Assembly (NCBI RefSeq): GCF_026003995.1
Contig: NZ_BPIG01000003.1
Location: 186,001 to 250,000, forward strand
Direction: 5' to 3'
From: Tepidiforma sp.
GTDB lineage: Bacteria; Chloroflexota; Dehalococcoidia; Tepidiformales; Tepidiformaceae
DNA: 64,000 bases
The notes under the pieces were generated by a model. It was given only the letters and a program-made list of their open reading frames with translations, ran no database searches and was not told the DNA's origin. Positions within the stretch are counted from its first letter, which is position 1. Each line of letters begins with the position of its first letter. Position numbers and translations under genes: made by a program. Positions 61,648 to 64,000 of the stretch are shown piece by piece.

Positions 61648-62823
61648 ATGGAAGATGTCGTCATCACCAGCGGTGTGCGCACCGCCATCGGCCGGTTCCA
61701 GGGTTCGCTGGCCGATGTCCCGGCCTCGGACCTCGGCGCCCATGTCATCCGCGAGGCGGTGAACCGGGCCGGCATCGAACCCGATGCCGTCGACCACGTC
61801 GTCATGGGCATCGTCGGGCAGGTCGCCGAGGATGCTTACCTCTCCCGCCACGCCACGGTGAAGGCGGGCCTGCCGATCGGCACGCCGGCGATGAACGTGA
61901 ACCGGATCTGCGGCTCCGGCCTCGAAGCGATCAACACCGCCTCCCGCCTCATCCAGAGCGGCGACGCGCAGGTCGTGGTCGCCGGCGGCGCGGAGAACAT
62001 GACGCGGATGCCGTTCTACCTGCGGAAGGCGCGGACCGGCTACCGGCTCGGCCACGACAGCATCGAAGACGGCATCATCCACATGCTGAGCGACCCCTTC
62101 AAGGGCTACCACATGGGGATCACGGCGGAGAACCTGGCCGAGCGGTTCGAAGTGAGCCGCGAGGCGCAGGATGCCTTCGCCGCCGAGAGCCAGCGGCGCG
62201 CCATCGCCGCCATCGAAGCCGGCCGCTTCAAGGAGCAGATCGCGCCGATCACCATCCGCGTCGGCAAGGAAGAGAAGGTCTTCGACACCGACGAGCACCC
62301 GCGCGCGACGACCGTCGAAGCGCTCGCCAAGCTGCGGCCCGCCTTCAAGGAGGGCGGCGTGGTGACGGCCGGCAACGCCAGCGGCATCAACGACGGCGCC
62401 GCCGCGCTCGTCCTCATGAGCGCGAGCAAGGCGAAGGAGCTGGGCGCGACGCCGCGGCTCCGCATCGTCGCCCGCGCCGAGGCCGGCGTCGACCCGGCGA
62501 TCATGGGCAGCGGCCCCATCCCGGCCATCCGGAAGGTGCTCGAGAAGGCCCAGATGACGCTCGACCAGATCGACTGCATCGAGCTGAACGAGGCGTTCGC
62601 CAGCGTCTCCTGCGCCTGCGCGAGCGAGCTCTGCCTCGACCCGGAGAAGGTGAACCCGAACGGCGGCGCAATCGCGCTCGGCCACCCGATCGGCGCGACC
62701 GGCGCCATCCTGACCGTGAAGCTGATGTACGAGCTGGAGCGGACGGGCGGCCGCTACGGCATCGTCAGCCTCTGCATCGGCGGCGGCCAGGGCATCGCGA
62801 CGATCTTCGAGCGGGTGAGCTAA
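61648..62823 (+). CDS. Thiolase (acetyl-CoA C-acetyltransferase family)
   Basis: A 391-residue complete thiolase. The nucleophile Cys is in [15 protein letters not shown] near 88, the His in [15 protein letters not shown] near 349, and the second Cys in [10 protein letters not shown] near 379. It condenses or cleaves acyl-CoAs. A TACAAT box at about 61563 and GAAGGGA before the ATG give a normal leader of about 75 nt. With the dehydrogenase at 35273 and hydratase at 9159 it could serve beta-oxidation, but the genes are far apart. Confidence 0.95.
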   Translation: MEDVVITSGVRTAIGRFQGSLADVPASDLGAHVIREAVNRAGIEPDAVDHVVMGIVGQVAEDAYLSRHATVKAGLPIGTPAMNVNRICGSGLEAINTASRLIQSGDAQVVVAGGAENMTRMPFYLRKARTGYRLGHDSIEDGIIHMLSDPFKGYHMGITAENLAERFEVSREAQDAFAAESQRRAIAAIEAGRFKEQIAPITIRVGKEEKVFDTDEHPRATTVEALAKLRPAFKEGGVVTAGNASGINDGAAALVLMSASKAKELGATPRLRIVARAEAGVDPAIMGSGPIPAIRKVLEKAQMTLDQIDCIELNEAFASVSCACASELCLDPEKVNPNGGAIALGHPIGATGAILTVKLMYELERTGGRYGIVSLCIGGGQGIATIFERVS

Positions 62824-62849
62824 CCGCCCGTTCCGGTGGGAACGCGCAG

Positions 62850-62883
62850 CGGGGGCAGCCGGCTGGCTGCCCCCGTTTCGTTT
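62850..62883. terminator. Strong hairpin with T-rich tail
   Basis: CGGGGGCAGCC-GGCT-GGCTGCCCCCG, an 11-bp perfect stem, then TTTCGTTT. It lies 26 bp after the thiolase stop and 28 bp before the stop of the convergent CoA-binding gene, so it likely serves both. Confidence 0.85.
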
Positions 62884-62910
62884 GCCGTTCGTTCGCCGAG
62901 CGGGAGATGG

Positions 62911-63357
62911 CTACCCCGCGGCCTGGCCGCCTGCGCGCTTCGGCGCCTCCTGGCTGTGCACCACCTTCGCGCAGCGGTCCTGGATGGCGGCGAGGCCGGC
63001 GGCCCGGGCGCGTTCGATGCCCGCGTCATTCGTGATGCCTTCCTGCAGCCAGACGCACTTCGCACCCGCCGCGATCGCCTCGTCGATCACCTCGTCGGTA
63101 TCGGCCGGGCGGACGAAGACGTCGACGACATCGACCGGGCCGGGGACGTCGCGGAGGGAGGCGTAGGCCGTTTCGCCGAGGATTTCATCGGCGGGGAAGC
63201 GGCCGCGGTGGACGGGGATGATGCGGTAGCCGGCCTCCTTCAGGTACTTCGCGACGCGGTAGGCGGGCCGGTCTTCGCGGCTGTCGAGGCCGACGACGGC
63301 GATGGTGGCCGCGCTCATCAGGGCATCGATGGCGGCCTGGTCAGCGGTGCTTGCCAC
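62911..63357 (-). CDS. CoA-binding domain protein (YccU-like)
   Basis: A 148-residue single CoA-binding Rossmann domain. It has TIAVVGLDSREDRPAYRVAKYL, the GYRIIPVHRGR strand, and KCVWLQEGITND, all typical of YccU-type proteins. Members bind CoA or acyl-CoA; no reaction is assigned. The GTG at 63357 overlaps the upstream gene by 17 nt, so the two are coupled. Confidence 0.88.
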   Translation of the reverse strand: MASTADQAAIDALMSAATIAVVGLDSREDRPAYRVAKYLKEAGYRIIPVHRGRFPADEILGETAYASLRDVPGPVDVVDVFVRPADTDEVIDEAIAAGAKCVWLQEGITNDAGIERARAAGLAAIQDRCAKVVHSQEAPKRAGGQAAG

Positions 63358-63985
63358 GGGGTTTCCTCCTCGAACCGGCGCGTTCGCCGGCGGTTCGTTC
63401 GATGGGCTGGCCGGTGTCGGTATCGATTTCGACCAGCTCCCAGCCCTCGGGCAGGTCGATGCGGGCGCCCGTCATGGCGGCGATCGCCTGGCCGACGGCA
63501 AGGGTGCGGTCCATGCCGTCCTCCTGGCCGTAGGCGGGCACGGGCACGTTGCAGATGGTGAGCCGCTTGCCGCTCTTCTTCACGAGGACGAGCGAGAACT
63601 GGCGGAGGTCGTCCGGCAGGTCGTGCCAGCGGTCCGGCTGGTCGCCTTCGATGCAGACCTCGAGGTGGTCGATCTTGGCGAAGGGGACGAGCTCCTTCGT
63701 GCCGATGCCCATGCCGAGGTAGCCCTGCTGCCAGGTGGCCGAGCCCTTGCGGCGGTCGACGACGACATCGGCGCCGACGAGCGCGCCGACGAGGCCCATG
63801 ACGGAGACGGGCACGAGGATGATGAGAAGCAGGAGCAGGCCGACGAGCAGCCAGAACGGGAGGGCCGGGCCGCGGTCGACCATGAACCAGCCGGCGGCGA
63901 AGGAGAGGAGGAGGCCGAGGAGCGGGAGGATGATGGTGCCGCGGGCGCTCTTGATTTCGATCCGGTCGTCGCCGATGACGGCCAT
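63341..63985 (-). CDS. Membrane protein of unknown function (214 aa)
   Basis: No family recognised. Two N-terminal membrane helices (about 20-38 and 42-70) precede a soluble part with beta strands (DRRKGSATWQQGYLGMG, FAKIDHLEVCIEGDQ, FSLVLVKKSGKRLTICNV), which resembles a bacterial PH-like domain. The tail is basic. It overlaps the CoA-binding gene by 17 nt. Confidence 0.65.
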   Translation of the reverse strand: MAVIGDDRIEIKSARGTIILPLLGLLLSFAAGWFMVDRGPALPFWLLVGLLLLLIILVPVSVMGLVGALVGADVVVDRRKGSATWQQGYLGMGIGTKELVPFAKIDHLEVCIEGDQPDRWHDLPDDLRQFSLVLVKKSGKRLTICNVPVPAYGQEDGMDRTLAVGQAIAAMTGARIDLPEGWELVEIDTDTGQPIERTAGERAGSRRKPRGKHR

Positions 63986-64000
63986 GGAGCGGTGGAGCAG

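Overview
This window comes from a very GC-rich bacterial chromosome. I infer a Chloroflexota member, perhaps near Tepidiforma/Dehalococcoidia. The reasons are secreted proteins with Thr-Pro-rich linkers and short hydrophobic C-terminal tails, many acyl-CoA enzymes, a P450, and no lipopolysaccharide genes. No rRNA or tRNA was seen, so placement is inference only. Many genes lack a good Shine-Dalgarno and instead carry a TANNNT box 6-8 nt before the start codon, suggesting frequent leaderless transcription.

Layout. 1-10.6 kb: thiolase end, YceI-like protein, EamA transporter, gyrA, double-Nudix protein, DNA adenine methylase, P450, enoyl-CoA hydratase. 10.6-18.7 kb: two MFS exporters with operator-like palindromes, a CopD-like membrane protein, a giant Calx-beta/TIG surface protein, a methyltransferase. 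18.8-32 kb is accessory-rich: a three-gene operon ending in a frameshifted BrxD-like ATPase, a membrane protein, dodecin, a manganese riboswitch before a frameshifted GDT1/TMEM165 exporter, then a 4.5-kb insert (RecQ-like helicase plus coiled-coil membrane protein) bounded by perfect 43-bp direct repeats, an ABC-2 transporter operon and a frameshifted chromate transporter. 32-43 kb: pyrophosphatase, ABC-F ATPase, 3-hydroxyacyl-CoA dehydrogenase, arsenate reductase with aquaporin, hydrolases, and an MBOAT acyltransferase flanked by two SGNH proteins. 43-53.6 kb: ClpS-like, pdxT, GNAT, a SpoIIIAA-like AAA/R3H protein, tmk, a candidate structured RNA, DUF3800, GH29 fucosidase, MFS, secreted peptidase. 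53.7-64 kb: ComF-like phosphoribosyltransferase with DprA-like protein, patatin, second clpS, LysM protein, two secreted trypsin-like proteases, radC, a full thiolase and small genes.

Across the window lie five composite repeat elements (A-E, near 5.0, 7.4, 10.1, 34.9 and 56.1 kb). Each is built from heptanucleotide arrays (GGGNNNN or GGAGGTT types); four of them (all but B) also carry REP-like hairpin modules. They account for every gene-free stretch over 300 bp except the riboswitch leader, and most sit in promoter regions.

The strongest candidates for something undescribed are the BrxD-like ATPase operon, which pairs a P-loop ATPase with what looks like a P-loop-less paralogue and a coiled-coil protein; the repeat-bounded RecQ/coiled-coil insert; the PRTase-DprA pair; and the heptamer/REP element family. 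Three genes (brxD-like, GDT1-like, chrA) each carry an apparent extra G in a G-run, so either sequence error or real slippage must be settled first.
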